From NCBI RefSeq assembly GCF_009708005.2, contig NZ_CP052757.1:372001-436000 (forward strand): a stretch of DNA of 64,000 nt, given 5' to 3'. This stretch comes from Cellulosimicrobium protaetiae (GTDB lineage: Bacteria; Actinomycetota; Actinomycetes; Actinomycetales; Cellulomonadaceae). This document shows, piece after piece, positions 17,400-25,518 of the stretch (positions are counted from its first letter, which is position 1; every line of letters begins with the position of its first letter). The position numbers were made by a program, and so were the translations under genes. The notes below the pieces were generated by a model that was not told the origin of the DNA, made no database searches, and saw only the letters and a list, made by a program, of their open reading frames with translations.

Positions 17400-19213
17400 A
17401 GCGCGTCGCGCTCGCCGCCCGGTTCATGCTCGCCCACGCCTGGCGGACGGACCGGCGCCGCCTGCTGGTCGCGTGCGTGCTCCTGACGGTCGGGTTCCTC
17501 GCGGGCCCGCTGGTCGGCGTCGGGCTGGGGCTGTTCACCGACGCGATGGTCGACGCGGACGTCGCGCGCGCCGTCGGGCTCGCGTGCGCGGTCGTGGCGC
17601 TCGTCGTCGCCGAGCTCATGCTGGGCCACTTCGCCCACCTGTCGTACTTCGAGGTCGCGGACCTCCAGCAGCTCTACCTGCTGGACGAGGTCGCGGAGCT
17701 CACGCACGGGTCGACGGACCTCGCCGAGCTGGAGGACCCGGAGCGCGTCCGGCTCCTCACGTCGGTGACGGAGGGGCTGCAGCGTGTCCGGCTGGCGCTC
17801 GAGGGCACGCTCCAGCTCGGCGGCATGGTGCTCCAGGTCCTGGTCACCACCGTCATCCTCGGCCTCGTCGAGCCGTGGCTGCTCCTGCTGCCCCTCGCGG
17901 CCCTGCCGCCCGTCTGGTTCGCCGACCGCGCGCAACGGGTGCTCGACGCCGCGCGCGACGCCGCGGCCGACGACGTCCGCCTCTCCCGGCACCTCGTCAC
18001 CGCCGGGACGTCGGGATCGTCGGCCAAGGAGATCCGGCTCTTCGGCGCACGGAACCTCGTCGCGGACCGGCAGCGCGCCGCGTGGGACCGGACGACGACG
18101 GTCCTGTGGAGCGCGCACCGGCGCTCCGCGCTGCTGCGGGCCGCGGGCCAGGTGTGGTTCGCGCTCGCCTACGGGGCTGCTGTCCTGCTCGTGCTCCGCA
18201 GCGCCGCGTCCGGCACGGCGGCCATCGGCCAGGTCGTGCTCGTCGTCACGCTCGCGATCCAGGTCAGCACCCAGGTCGCGGGCGCGCTGTCGCTGTTCGG
18301 CAACCTCCAGGACGCCGGGCGGACGGTCGAGAAGCTCCTCCAGCTGCGCGCGACGGCGACGCCTCCTGGCGCGGTGGGCACCCCGGGCGGTGTGGCCGCC
18401 GAGGGCGAGCCCGCCGTCGGGCGGCTCCCCGCGCGCCTCGCGCACGGGCTGCGCGTCGAGGACCTGACGTTCACCTACCCCGGCGCGGACCGTCCCGTGC
18501 TCGACGGCGTCACGCTCGACCTCCCCGCGGGGGCGACCGTCGCGCTCGTGGGGGAGAACGGCGCCGGCAAGTCCACCCTGGTCAAGCTCCTGTGCGGGCT
18601 GTACCGGCCGACGTCGGGCCGCGTCCTCGCCGACGGCGTCGACCTCGCCGAGGTAGCGCCCACCGCGTGGCAGTCGCGCGTCGCGACGCTGTTCCAGGAC
18701 TTCGCGCGCCTCGAGCTCTCGCTGCGCGAGGACGTCGGGATCGGGCGCGTGGACGCGCTCGGCGACGACGACGTCCTGTGGGCCGCGCTCGACGCGGCCC
18801 GGGCGCGCCCGATCGCCGAGCGCTCGCCCGACGGCCTGGACCAGGTGCTCGGCACGAGCTACGCCGACGGCACCCAGCTCTCGGGCGGGCAGTGGCAGAC
18901 ACTCGGGCTCGCCCGCACGCTGCTGCGCGACGACCCGCTCCTGCTCGCGCTCGACGAGCCCGCGTCCGCGCTCGACGCGACCGCGGAGCACGCGCTGTTC
19001 GAGCGGTTCACGGAGACCGCGCGGCGGACGGGCACGACGTCCGGCGGTGTCACGCTGTTCGTCTCGCACCGCTTCTCGACCGTGCGCGACGCCGACCTCA
19101 TCGTCGTCCTGGACGGCGGGCGCGTCGCCGAGATCGGCACCCACGACGAGCTCGCCGCCGCGGGCGGGTCGTACGCCGAGATGTACGCGCTCCAGGCCGC
19201 CGCCTACCGGTAG
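17396..19213 (+). CDS. ABC exporter half-transporter, LSGGQWQ type (second of a pair)
   Basis: A 605-residue partner of the preceding protein, with a membrane domain (about 1-320), Walker A GENGAGKS (386-393), LSGGQWQ (495-501), a Walker B region containing LALDEPASALD and an HRFST switch region. Both halves keep the catalytic residues I can check: the Glu after Walker B and the His. It is translationally coupled to the first half. An SdpI-like gene follows 23 bases later in the same direction. Together they suggest export of, or protection from, a peptide or small hydrophobic molecule; that is inference. Confidence 0.88.
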   Translation: MKRVALAARFMLAHAWRTDRRRLLVACVLLTVGFLAGPLVGVGLGLFTDAMVDADVARAVGLACAVVALVVAELMLGHFAHLSYFEVADLQQLYLLDEVAELTHGSTDLAELEDPERVRLLTSVTEGLQRVRLALEGTLQLGGMVLQVLVTTVILGLVEPWLLLLPLAALPPVWFADRAQRVLDAARDAAADDVRLSRHLVTAGTSGSSAKEIRLFGARNLVADRQRAAWDRTTTVLWSAHRRSALLRAAGQVWFALAYGAAVLLVLRSAASGTAAIGQVVLVVTLAIQVSTQVAGALSLFGNLQDAGRTVEKLLQLRATATPPGAVGTPGGVAAEGEPAVGRLPARLAHGLRVEDLTFTYPGADRPVLDGVTLDLPAGATVALVGENGAGKSTLVKLLCGLYRPTSGRVLADGVDLAEVAPTAWQSRVATLFQDFARLELSLREDVGIGRVDALGDDDVLWAALDAARARPIAERSPDGLDQVLGTSYADGTQLSGGQWQTLGLARTLLRDDPLLLALDEPASALDATAEHALFERFTETARRTGTTSGGVTLFVSHRFSTVRDADLIVVLDGGRVAEIGTHDELAAAGGSYAEMYALQAAAYR

Positions 19214-19236
19214 CCGCGGTCTGACAGGGTGGAGCC

Positions 19237-19596
19237 ATGACCGCCGACACGATCGCCGACGTCGCCCTCCTGCTCGTGCTCGCCGGCGCCGGGATCCTGC
19301 TCGTCTGGTGCGCCCGGGCGACGGCGTCCGGGCGCATCGGTCGCAACCAGCTCGCCGGGATCCGCACCGCGACGACGCTCGCGAGCGACGAGGCGTGGCG
19401 GACGGCCCACCGCGCGGCCCGGCCGCTGAGCGAGGCCGCGGGCTGGGTGCTCGTCGCGGCCTCGCCGGTGCTGTTCCTCGTCGACGCGGAGGTGGGCCTC
19501 GTCGTCGTGCTGGTCGCCACGGGCCTGACGCTCGCCCTCACGGTCGGCGGGCTCGTCGTGGGAACGCGCGCCGTGCGACGCGAGGTCCGCCGCTGA
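19237..19596 (+). CDS. SdpI-like small membrane protein
   Basis: A 119-residue protein with about three transmembrane segments (VALLLVLAGAGILLVW, GWVLVAASPVLFLV, VGLVVVLVATGLTLALTV). The central loop GRIGRNQLAGIRTATTLASDEAWRTAHRAA matches the SdpI-type signature (conserved GIRT, then W and H). In Bacillus SdpI confers immunity to the SdpC toxin; most homologues are uncharacterised. It follows the ABC pair by 23 bases. CAGGGT (19225-19230) lies 6 bases before the ATG, and a GGTGGAG run could serve as ribosome site. Confidence 0.72.
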   Translation: MTADTIADVALLLVLAGAGILLVWCARATASGRIGRNQLAGIRTATTLASDEAWRTAHRAARPLSEAAGWVLVAASPVLFLVDAEVGLVVVLVATGLTLALTVGGLVVGTRAVRREVRR

Positions 19597-19609
19597 CCCG
19601 GCCCGCGGG

Positions 19610-20485
19610 TCAGGCGGGCTCGGAGACCAGCTCACGCTCCGTCGTCGGCTCCGCACCCGACGCGGGAGCCGTCGGCTGCCCGCCGCGACGCGCCGCCGGG
19701 CGGCCGTGCGTGAGGTAGAGCGGGAGGCCGGTGAGGAGCAGCCCGCCGACGAGGTTGCCGAGGACGGTCGGGATCTCGTTCCAGATCAGGTAGTCCATGA
19801 TCGTGAACTCGCCACCGAGCAGCAGGCCGGACGGGAACAGGAACATGTTGACGATCGAGTGCTCGAACGCCATGAAGAAGAACAGCATGACCGGCATCCA
19901 CATCGCGATCGCCTTGCCGGGCACGTCCTTCGCGACCATCGCGCCGATGACGCCCATGGAGACCATCCAGTTGCACAGCATGCCGCGCACGAACAGCGTG
20001 AGCATGCCCGACGCCCCGTGCTCGGCGTACCCGACCGTGCGGCCCTCGCCGATGTGCCCGATCGCCTGACCGACCTCGTTGGGCGGGGTGTCGAACCCGT
20101 AGGTCACGACGATCGCCATCATCACCGCGACGGCGAACGCGCCGAGGAAGTTCCCGACGAACACCAGGCCCCAGTTGCGCAGGACTCCGCGCACCGTGAT
20201 CCCGGGCCGCTTGTCGAGCCAGGCGAGCGGGCCGAGGACGAACATGCCGGTGAGCAGGTCGTACCCGAGCAGGTACAGCAGGATGAACCCGACGGGGAAG
20301 AGGACGGCGCCGAGGATCGCGTGGCCCGTCGTCACCGTGACCGTCACGGCGAACGCGGCGGCGATCGCGAGGATCGCGCCGCCCATCGTGGAGCGCACGA
20401 GCGTGTCACGCGTGGACAGCAGGACCTTGTTGGCACCGGCGTCGATGATCGTCGGGACGAGCTCGGCGGGCTTGACGTAGGACAT
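19610..20485 (-). CDS. Formate/nitrite transporter (FNT) family channel
   Basis: A 291-residue protein with six hydrophobic helices. Signature stretches are FFFMAFEHSIVNMFLFPSGL and NWGLVFVGNFLGAF. FNT proteins are pentameric channels for formate, nitrite, hydrosulfide or lactate; residues that would fix the substrate cannot be read confidently here. The tail (residues 262-291) is polar and probably cytosolic. ATG 20485 is preceded by a GGAG site. The SdpI-like gene is convergent; the dehydrogenase gene lies upstream on the same strand after a 122-base gap. Confidence 0.9.
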   Translation of the reverse strand: MSYVKPAELVPTIIDAGANKVLLSTRDTLVRSTMGGAILAIAAAFAVTVTVTTGHAILGAVLFPVGFILLYLLGYDLLTGMFVLGPLAWLDKRPGITVRGVLRNWGLVFVGNFLGAFAVAVMMAIVVTYGFDTPPNEVGQAIGHIGEGRTVGYAEHGASGMLTLFVRGMLCNWMVSMGVIGAMVAKDVPGKAIAMWMPVMLFFFMAFEHSIVNMFLFPSGLLLGGEFTIMDYLIWNEIPTVLGNLVGGLLLTGLPLYLTHGRPAARRGGQPTAPASGAEPTTERELVSEPA

Positions 20486-20607
20486 GGGCGGGCTCCGGTC
20501 TCTGGGGCGACGTCGCGGCAGGGGAGTGCCCGACGGCGCGCCCCACGCTAGGAACCCGCGGTTTCGCCCGCGTTCCCGCCGGGGAGCGGCTTCGTTACCG
20601 GGGTCGC

Positions 20608-22098
20608 TCAGCCGGTCGTGGAGCCCTGTGAGAACTCGGGGTGGGGTGCGGGGTCGACGACGACGGCGTGCACGGTCGCGAGGCGTCGGACCGCGCGCTC
20701 GAGGGCCCGCGCGCGCCGCGGGGTCGCGCGGAACGTCACGACGATCCGGCCCGCCCGGCCGTCGTCGTCCACCGCCTCGGTCGCGAGCGAGTCGAAGCTG
20801 ACCCCGCGCGTCGAGAAGACCCCCGTCAGCGCCGTGAGCGTGCCCGGCTGGTCGAGGCCGTGCACGGTCGCGACCCACGCGGTCTCCGCCCCGCCCCGGC
20901 CCGACGGCGCCCGGTCGCCGGTCGCGGTCGACGCCCCCGGGGCGGGCGCGCCGGTCCCGGCCCGCTCCCCTCCGGCCGACCGGGCGTCGTCCGCCGGCGC
21001 CGTGCTCGCGGCGACCATGCGCCCGACGCCGTCCGCCGCGTCGGTCAGGCGGCGCGCCTCGTCGTCGGGGAGGTCGTCGAGGAGCACGCGCGTCCACCCG
21101 CCCGGTCCGAGAACCACCGGGACGCCGAGCACGCCGCGGAACGGGCCGCCGTCGGGCGCCCCGCGGCCGCCGGTCGGGCCGGCGAGCCGTCCCCCGAGCT
21201 CCCCGTCGAGGGCCACCTGCCCGGCGACGACGATCTCGCGGCCGTCGAGGATCACCTCGAGCAGGTCGACCGTGGCGCTCGCCGTCCCCGCCGGCGTCTT
21301 CGCGCCCGACTGGTGCGTCATCCACGGCCGAGTGACGAGCCGCAGGTCCGCGGGCCACGTGTCGATGAGGTCGAACGCCGCGCCCATGTCCTCGGCCGCG
21401 ACGCGCGCCAGCTCGGTCTTCGCCGACGCGATCTCGTCGGGCAGCGCGTCGAGCGTGCGGCCCCGCCGCAGCGCCGCGACGGCCCGCGCGCGCTCGTCGG
21501 CGTCGAGCCCGCTCACCCGGACCGTCGACCACAGCGGCACGGCGTCCTCGCCGTGCTGGCCCCCGACGAACCCGCCGACACGGTGCCGCCGCACGCCCAG
21601 CTCCACCGCGAGCTCGCGCCGGAACCGCAGCGTGTCGAGCCACGCGCCCATCCCGAGCACGCGGTGCCGCCCGAGCCGCTCCGCCATGACGGCGACCCCG
21701 AGCTCCACGGGGTTCGTCACCACGACGACCACCTCGTGCCCCGAGCCGTGCCGCGCGATCGCGTCGGCGTACTCGGCGAGCACGGCGCCGTTCGTGGCGG
21801 CGAGGACCCGACGGTCGGGGTCGGCTCCCGTCCGGGCCGGGGGCGTCAGGCCCGCGGCGACCACGATCACGTCGGCCGTGACGTCCTCGGGGGAGTGCGC
21901 GACGTCGAGCAGGGGCGCGTGCTCGTCGTACGCGTCCACGAGGTCGGCGCGCAGCCCGTGCACCGCCCGGCCCGACGCCCCGCCCGCGCGTCCCACGAGC
22001 TGGAGCCGGGCCGTCGGCGGGAGCACCCGTCGCTCGACGATCTGCGTGCACACCTGCCGGCCGACGTCTCCCGTCGCCCCCACCACCGCTACGTCCAC
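20608..22098 (-). CDS. Lactate/malate dehydrogenase-like protein fused to a C-terminal ACT domain
   Basis: A 496-residue protein. Residues 1-145 are a Rossmann domain with GATGDVGRQV, VIVVAAGLTP and VVVVTNPVELGV. Residues about 150-330 are the catalytic half, with GGFVGGQHGEDAVPLWS, where the His corresponds to the catalytic base in malate and lactate dehydrogenases. A disordered linker (about 355-400) joins an ACT-like domain (about 403-485: ATVHGLDQPGTLTALTGVFSTRGVSFDSL). ACT domains usually bind amino acids, so allosteric control is likely. Ordinary malate dehydrogenases have about 330 residues, so this is a fusion. GTG 22098 follows TAGCCT (22105-22110) by 6 bases and is probably leaderless. 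The oxoacid substrate is unknown. Confidence 0.75.
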   Translation of the reverse strand: MDVAVVGATGDVGRQVCTQIVERRVLPPTARLQLVGRAGGASGRAVHGLRADLVDAYDEHAPLLDVAHSPEDVTADVIVVAAGLTPPARTGADPDRRVLAATNGAVLAEYADAIARHGSGHEVVVVVTNPVELGVAVMAERLGRHRVLGMGAWLDTLRFRRELAVELGVRRHRVGGFVGGQHGEDAVPLWSTVRVSGLDADERARAVAALRRGRTLDALPDEIASAKTELARVAAEDMGAAFDLIDTWPADLRLVTRPWMTHQSGAKTPAGTASATVDLLEVILDGREIVVAGQVALDGELGGRLAGPTGGRGAPDGGPFRGVLGVPVVLGPGGWTRVLLDDLPDDEARRLTDAADGVGRMVAASTAPADDARSAGGERAGTGAPAPGASTATGDRAPSGRGGAETAWVATVHGLDQPGTLTALTGVFSTRGVSFDSLATEAVDDDGRAGRIVVTFRATPRRARALERAVRRLATVHAVVVDPAPHPEFSQGSTTG

Positions 22099-22139
22099 CC
22101 CGGCAGGCTACGTCGCCGACCGATGAGTCCGGGCGACAG

Positions 22140-22166
22140 GGTGCGTCATGACCGTGAGGACGCACC
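22140..22166 (+). promoter_or_regulatory. Inverted repeat just upstream of the PNPOx-like gene
   Basis: GGTGCGTC (22140-22147) and GACGCACC (22159-22166) are perfect inverted arms with an 11-base spacer. They end 7 bases before the GAGAGGAG ribosome site of the next gene. It could be an operator or a leader hairpin. Confidence 0.45.
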
Positions 22167-22185
22167 GGACGAGAGGAGCAGGACG

Positions 22186-22752
22186 ATGACGACCACCGAC
22201 CCGACGGTGAAGAACCTCGACGGCTACGGCACGCCGCCGATCGAGTGGGCGCGCGTGCACGACACGCTGTTCGGCAGGCTCCCCCAGGAGCCCGGTGCCG
22301 GCGGGCCGAACCGGCACACGACGTGGCTCGCGACGACGGACCCCGACGGGAAGCCGCACGTGGTGCCGTTCGGCGCGCTCGTGCTCGACGAGGAGATCTT
22401 CCTGTGCTCCGGCGAGGGCACGCGCAAGAACCGCAACCTGCACCGCGACCCGCGCTGCACGCTGACCGTCGCGACGGAGCCGTTCGACCTCACCGTCGAG
22501 GGCCGGGCCGAGCGCGTCAGGGACCCCGAGACCCTGGAACGCGCGGCGGCGGGGTTCCGCGCCGACGGCTGGCCCGCGACCGTCGACGGCGACGCGCTCA
22601 CCGCGGAGTTCAGCGCACCGTCCGCCGGCCCACCGCCATGGGCGGTCTACCGCCTCGTCCCCGAGCGCGTGTTCGCCTTCGGCACGGCCGAGCCCTACGG
22701 CGCCACCCGCTTCGACCTCCCGCCGAGGGAGAACCGCGGTCTGCCGAGGTAG
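22186..22752 (+). CDS. Pyridoxamine-phosphate-oxidase-fold (PNPOx-like) flavin/F420-type protein
   Basis: A 188-residue split-barrel protein: RHTTWLATTDPDGKPHVVPFGALVLDEEIFLCSGEGTRKNRNLHRDPRCTLTV in two conserved blocks, then PWAVYRLVPERVFAFG. In Actinobacteria such proteins bind FMN or F420 and act as small reductases or oxidases; which cofactor is used cannot be decided. The gene has a strong GAGAGGAG site before ATG 22186. Its TAG stop (22750-22752) falls inside the 21-bp repeat unit. It is divergent from the dehydrogenase-ACT gene. Confidence 0.82.
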   Translation: MTTTDPTVKNLDGYGTPPIEWARVHDTLFGRLPQEPGAGGPNRHTTWLATTDPDGKPHVVPFGALVLDEEIFLCSGEGTRKNRNLHRDPRCTLTVATEPFDLTVEGRAERVRDPETLERAAAGFRADGWPATVDGDALTAEFSAPSAGPPPWAVYRLVPERVFAFGTAEPYGATRFDLPPRENRGLPR

Positions 22753-22771
22753 AACCGTGGTCTCCCTCGGC
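22722..22771. repeat. 21-bp repeat pair forming a terminator-like hairpin
   Basis: Two repeat units start at 22722 and 22743, 21 bases apart, each GCCGAGG(G/T)AGAACCG(C/T)GG followed by TCT. The first ten bases (22722-22731) pair perfectly with CTCCCTCGGC at 22762-22771, which creates a hairpin at the junction of the convergent PNPOx and LysR genes. The unit is the same as that at 5037-5094. Confidence 0.7.
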
Positions 22772-22772
22772 G

Positions 22773-23690
22773 TCAGGCGAACTCGATGCCCGCCGCGGCG
22801 GCGACCATCTCGTCGAGGACTGCCGCGACCACGGGCCGTGGCTCGTGGCGGGTCGCGCGGTGGCGTGCGACGAGCCGACGGGACCCGAGACCGGGCAGGC
22901 CGACGACCCGGACGCCGTCGGGCACCTCGTCGGACGCGCCGCCCTCGACGGCGAGCGCCGGGAGCATCGCGACGCCGAGCCCGGCCGCGACCAGCGAGAG
23001 GGCCACGTCGAAGTCGTAGTAGTTGTGCCGCGTGCGCAGGGTCCCACCCAGGCCACGCTCGAGCCTGCGCAGAGCTCGGGCCGCAGCGGTGCCGGGCTCG
23101 GGCCCGAGCCAGACGGCGTCGCGCACGTCGTCGAGCCGGGTCGGCGTGGGCATCGTGGCGGGTACGACGAGGCGCCACGGCTCGTCGAGCAGCACGATCT
23201 CGCGCGTCCCGCGCGGCGCGGGGGAGTCGGCCTCGTAGTCGCGCTCGAGGAGCACGACGTCGAGCTCGCCCGCGCGCAGGAGGCGCAGCGCCTCGGTGGG
23301 CTCGCGCTCCTGCACGTCGAGCTCGACGCCCGGCGCCGTCTCGGCCAGCCGTCCCGCGACGGGTGCGACGACGGCGCGGATCGCCGACTGGAACGAGCCG
23401 ACCGCGACGCGGCCCGTGACCTCGTCCCCGAGCGCGGCGAGGGCCTTGCGCGCCTCGACGAGCTCGGTCTCGATGCGCTCGGCCGTCTCGGCGAGCACGC
23501 GGCCCGCCGGGGTGAGGGTGACGCCGCGCGGGCCGCGGTCGAGCACGACGACGCCCTCCTCCGCCTCGAGCCGCTGGATCTGCTGGGACACCGCGGACGG
23601 GGTGACGTGCAGAAGATCTGCTGCCGCGAGAATGCCTCCGCCGCGGTGCACGGCAAGGAGGAAACCAAGCCTGCGTGGGTCCGTCGCCAT
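22773..23690 (-). CDS. LysR-family transcriptional regulator
   Basis: A 305-residue protein. The N-terminal winged helix has LGFLLAVHRGGGILAAADLLHVTPSAVSQQIQRLE and ends near residue 60. A linker helix and the two-lobed effector domain follow (ERIETELVEARKALAAL, DVVLLERDY, GLGVAMLPALAV). LysR proteins respond to a small molecule and usually control a divergent gene. Here the divergent gene encodes a small membrane protein starting at 23907. ATG 23690 is near the usual family start. The effector is unknown. Confidence 0.9.
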   Translation of the reverse strand: MATDPRRLGFLLAVHRGGGILAAADLLHVTPSAVSQQIQRLEAEEGVVVLDRGPRGVTLTPAGRVLAETAERIETELVEARKALAALGDEVTGRVAVGSFQSAIRAVVAPVAGRLAETAPGVELDVQEREPTEALRLLRAGELDVVLLERDYEADSPAPRGTREIVLLDEPWRLVVPATMPTPTRLDDVRDAVWLGPEPGTAAARALRRLERGLGGTLRTRHNYYDFDVALSLVAAGLGVAMLPALAVEGGASDEVPDGVRVVGLPGLGSRRLVARHRATRHEPRPVVAAVLDEMVAAAAGIEFA

Positions 23691-23906
23691 GTAGAGATAC
23701 TAAACGGCCGGTGCAGAGATGTTCGATTGTGCTGAAGCCTCCGAGCCCTCACACTTGTCGTGGCGCCGGTCGGTTACCTCCTCCTCCTTACGGGTCGGCG
23801 CCCGAGCTTTCGCACCACCCGCGCCACCAGCCACAAGCCCGGAGCGCACAGCCACCGCAGCGTCGCGGTACCCCCCTCCACCCCTCTTCGTCACCGGAGT
23901 ACCGCT
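23691..23906. promoter_or_regulatory. Divergent control region between LysR and a membrane-protein gene
   Basis: A 216-base gap that is less GC-rich than the flanking genes, especially 23691-23760 (it includes GAGATACTAAACGG and GAGATGTTCGATTGTG). The arrangement is classic for LysR control, but I cannot point to a single convincing T-N11-A operator. A pyrimidine tract lies at 23776-23790. No gene is visible in it. Confidence 0.4.
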
Positions 23907-24320
23907 GTGCCCGTCACCCTCGACTCGATCGTCATGTTCCTCGGTTGGATCGGCGCCGCCGCCGGCGTCGTCGCGTACGCGATGGTCAGCCGCGGCCGCT
24001 GGGCGGCCTCGTCCGCGCCCTTCCAGCTCACCAACCTCACCGCCGCCGGCCTCATGGGCATGGTCGCCGCGGCGAACGGCGTGTGGCCGTCCGTCGCCGC
24101 GAACCTCGTGTGGATCGTCATCGGCGTCCAGGCCGTCGTCGTGCTCCTGCGCGCGCGGGCACGGCGCCGTGCGGCCGTCGTCGACGGGCGTGCGACCGGG
24201 GCCGTCGTCCCCGTCCTGACGTCGAGCGACCTCGCACCCGCCACCGAGGCCGTCGTCGTCCCCGACGTGGCCCTGCCCGACGACGAGCCCTCGCCGCGCG
24301 AGGTCGGCCTCGCCGCCTGA
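23907..24320 (+). CDS. Small CBU_0592-like membrane protein
   Basis: A 137-residue protein with three hydrophobic segments in the first 75 residues (SIVMFLGWIGAAAGVVAYAMV, LTNLTAAGLMGMVAAAN, VAANLVWIVIGVQAVVVLL). A basic stretch and an acidic tail that lacks further helices follow. The pattern matches the uncharacterised CBU_0592 membrane family; a SemiSWEET-like fold is a weaker alternative. GTG 23907 is chosen because GGAGT lies 7 bases upstream and the first helix follows at once. It is likely the target of the divergent LysR regulator. Confidence 0.65.
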   Translation: MPVTLDSIVMFLGWIGAAAGVVAYAMVSRGRWAASSAPFQLTNLTAAGLMGMVAAANGVWPSVAANLVWIVIGVQAVVVLLRARARRRAAVVDGRATGAVVPVLTSSDLAPATEAVVVPDVALPDDEPSPREVGLAA

Positions 24321-24345
24321 AGGACCCAGCGACGACGTCGGACGG

Positions 24346-24774
24346 TCAGACCCCGGCGGGCGTGATGAGCCCGACCAGCAGGCCCATCACGAGCACGGTG
24401 ACCAGCTCGTGCGCGACGTTGAGCACGGTCAGCCCGGCCGGTCTGCCCTCGAAGGCGTCGTGGGTGACGAACCGCGCCGCGGTGAAGCCTGCCCACAGCA
24501 CGACGGCGGTCAGCAGCGCGTTGCCGAGGTAGCCACCGCCGTAGAACGACCACGCGAGGTAGGTCGCGCCGGCGAGCACCCACGCGGTCACGAAGCTGAC
24601 GACGACGGTCACGAGGATCGGCACGACGGCGTCGCGTCCCTCGCCCGACGGATCGACCTTCGCGACGCGCATCCAGTACGCGCCGAAGACCTTCGGCGTG
24701 TACCAGACGGACCCCACGAGCATGCTCGACGCGGTGGCCGCCAGCACCGCCCAGTAGTTGATCTCCGGGACCAT
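24346..24774 (-). CDS. DUF1761 family membrane protein
   Basis: A 142-residue protein with four hydrophobic segments. The N-terminal stretch NYWAVLAATASSMLVGSVWYTPKVFG and the later GFTAARFVTHDAFEGR are typical of DUF1761, whose function is unknown. ATG 24774 has a GGAGGGG site just upstream. The HdeD-like gene (24828-25481) lies 53 bases upstream on the same strand, so the two may be co-transcribed. Confidence 0.8.
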   Translation of the reverse strand: MVPEINYWAVLAATASSMLVGSVWYTPKVFGAYWMRVAKVDPSGEGRDAVVPILVTVVVSFVTAWVLAGATYLAWSFYGGGYLGNALLTAVVLWAGFTAARFVTHDAFEGRPAGLTVLNVAHELVTVLVMGLLVGLITPAGV

Positions 24775-24827
24775 CGGACCCCTCCTTCTCTCCTCCGCGC
24801 CTGCGCTCGGCGTGGTGTCCTCGCCCG

Positions 24828-25481
24828 CTATCCGGCGGCGTCGCCCGGTGCGGCGAGACGCGCGGCCGCCTCGTCGCCCACGGGTGGGGGAACGGCACTC
24901 TCGCCGCGCGCGTCCCGCACGGCCGTGCCCGTCGCGAACCCGCCGACGAGCAGGACGACGCCCGCGACGACGAGGTACAGGCCGATGAGCAGCGCCGCGG
25001 TCGCGACCGACGTCGTGGGGCGCGCGAGCATGACGACGCCGAGCACGAGCCAGAGCGCCGCGTTGACGAGCTGCCAGTCCCACCCGGTGGCGCGCGACGT
25101 CCGTGCCCGGAGCGCGCCCACGACCCCGAGCACCCCGGCGAGGCACGCCCACACCCCGACGACACGGAACAGGATCGGGCCGGTCATGGACGGCCAGGCC
25201 ACGACGAGCACCCCGGCGACGACGCTCACGACCCCGGCGACGAGCCGCCAGGTCGCGCCACCACCCTCCGGTGTGCGGTCGGGGCGGCCCTCGACGACGA
25301 GCAGCACGCCCTGCGCGACGATCACGGCGCCGACGAGCCAGCGCAGCCACGTCAGACCCTCCTCGGGGCGCCAGAGGAGGACGACCCCGACGACCAGGTA
25401 GGCGGCACCGCGCAGATAGACCAGCCCCCAGAGCCTGCGTGCCGTGCCGATCGTGCGCCCCGACATCCGACCGTCGCCCAT
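24828..25481 (-). CDS. HdeD/DUF308 family membrane protein
   Basis: A 217-residue protein with about six short hydrophobic helices arranged as repeated pairs (YLVVGVVLLWRPEEGLTWLRWLVGAVIV, GVVSVVAGVLVVAWPSMTG, ALWLVLGVVMLARP), the pattern of the HdeD/DUF308 family. HdeD helps E. coli tolerate acid at high cell density; for actinobacterial members this is not established. ATG 25481 has GGAGG 5 bases upstream. The C-terminal 30 residues are polar. Confidence 0.78.
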   Translation of the reverse strand: MGDGRMSGRTIGTARRLWGLVYLRGAAYLVVGVVLLWRPEEGLTWLRWLVGAVIVAQGVLLVVEGRPDRTPEGGGATWRLVAGVVSVVAGVLVVAWPSMTGPILFRVVGVWACLAGVLGVVGALRARTSRATGWDWQLVNAALWLVLGVVMLARPTTSVATAALLIGLYLVVAGVVLLVGGFATGTAVRDARGESAVPPPVGDEAAARLAAPGDAAG

Positions 25482-25518
25482 CCGAGCCTCCGCGTCCGCG
25501 CGTGCCGTCGCGCCGATC

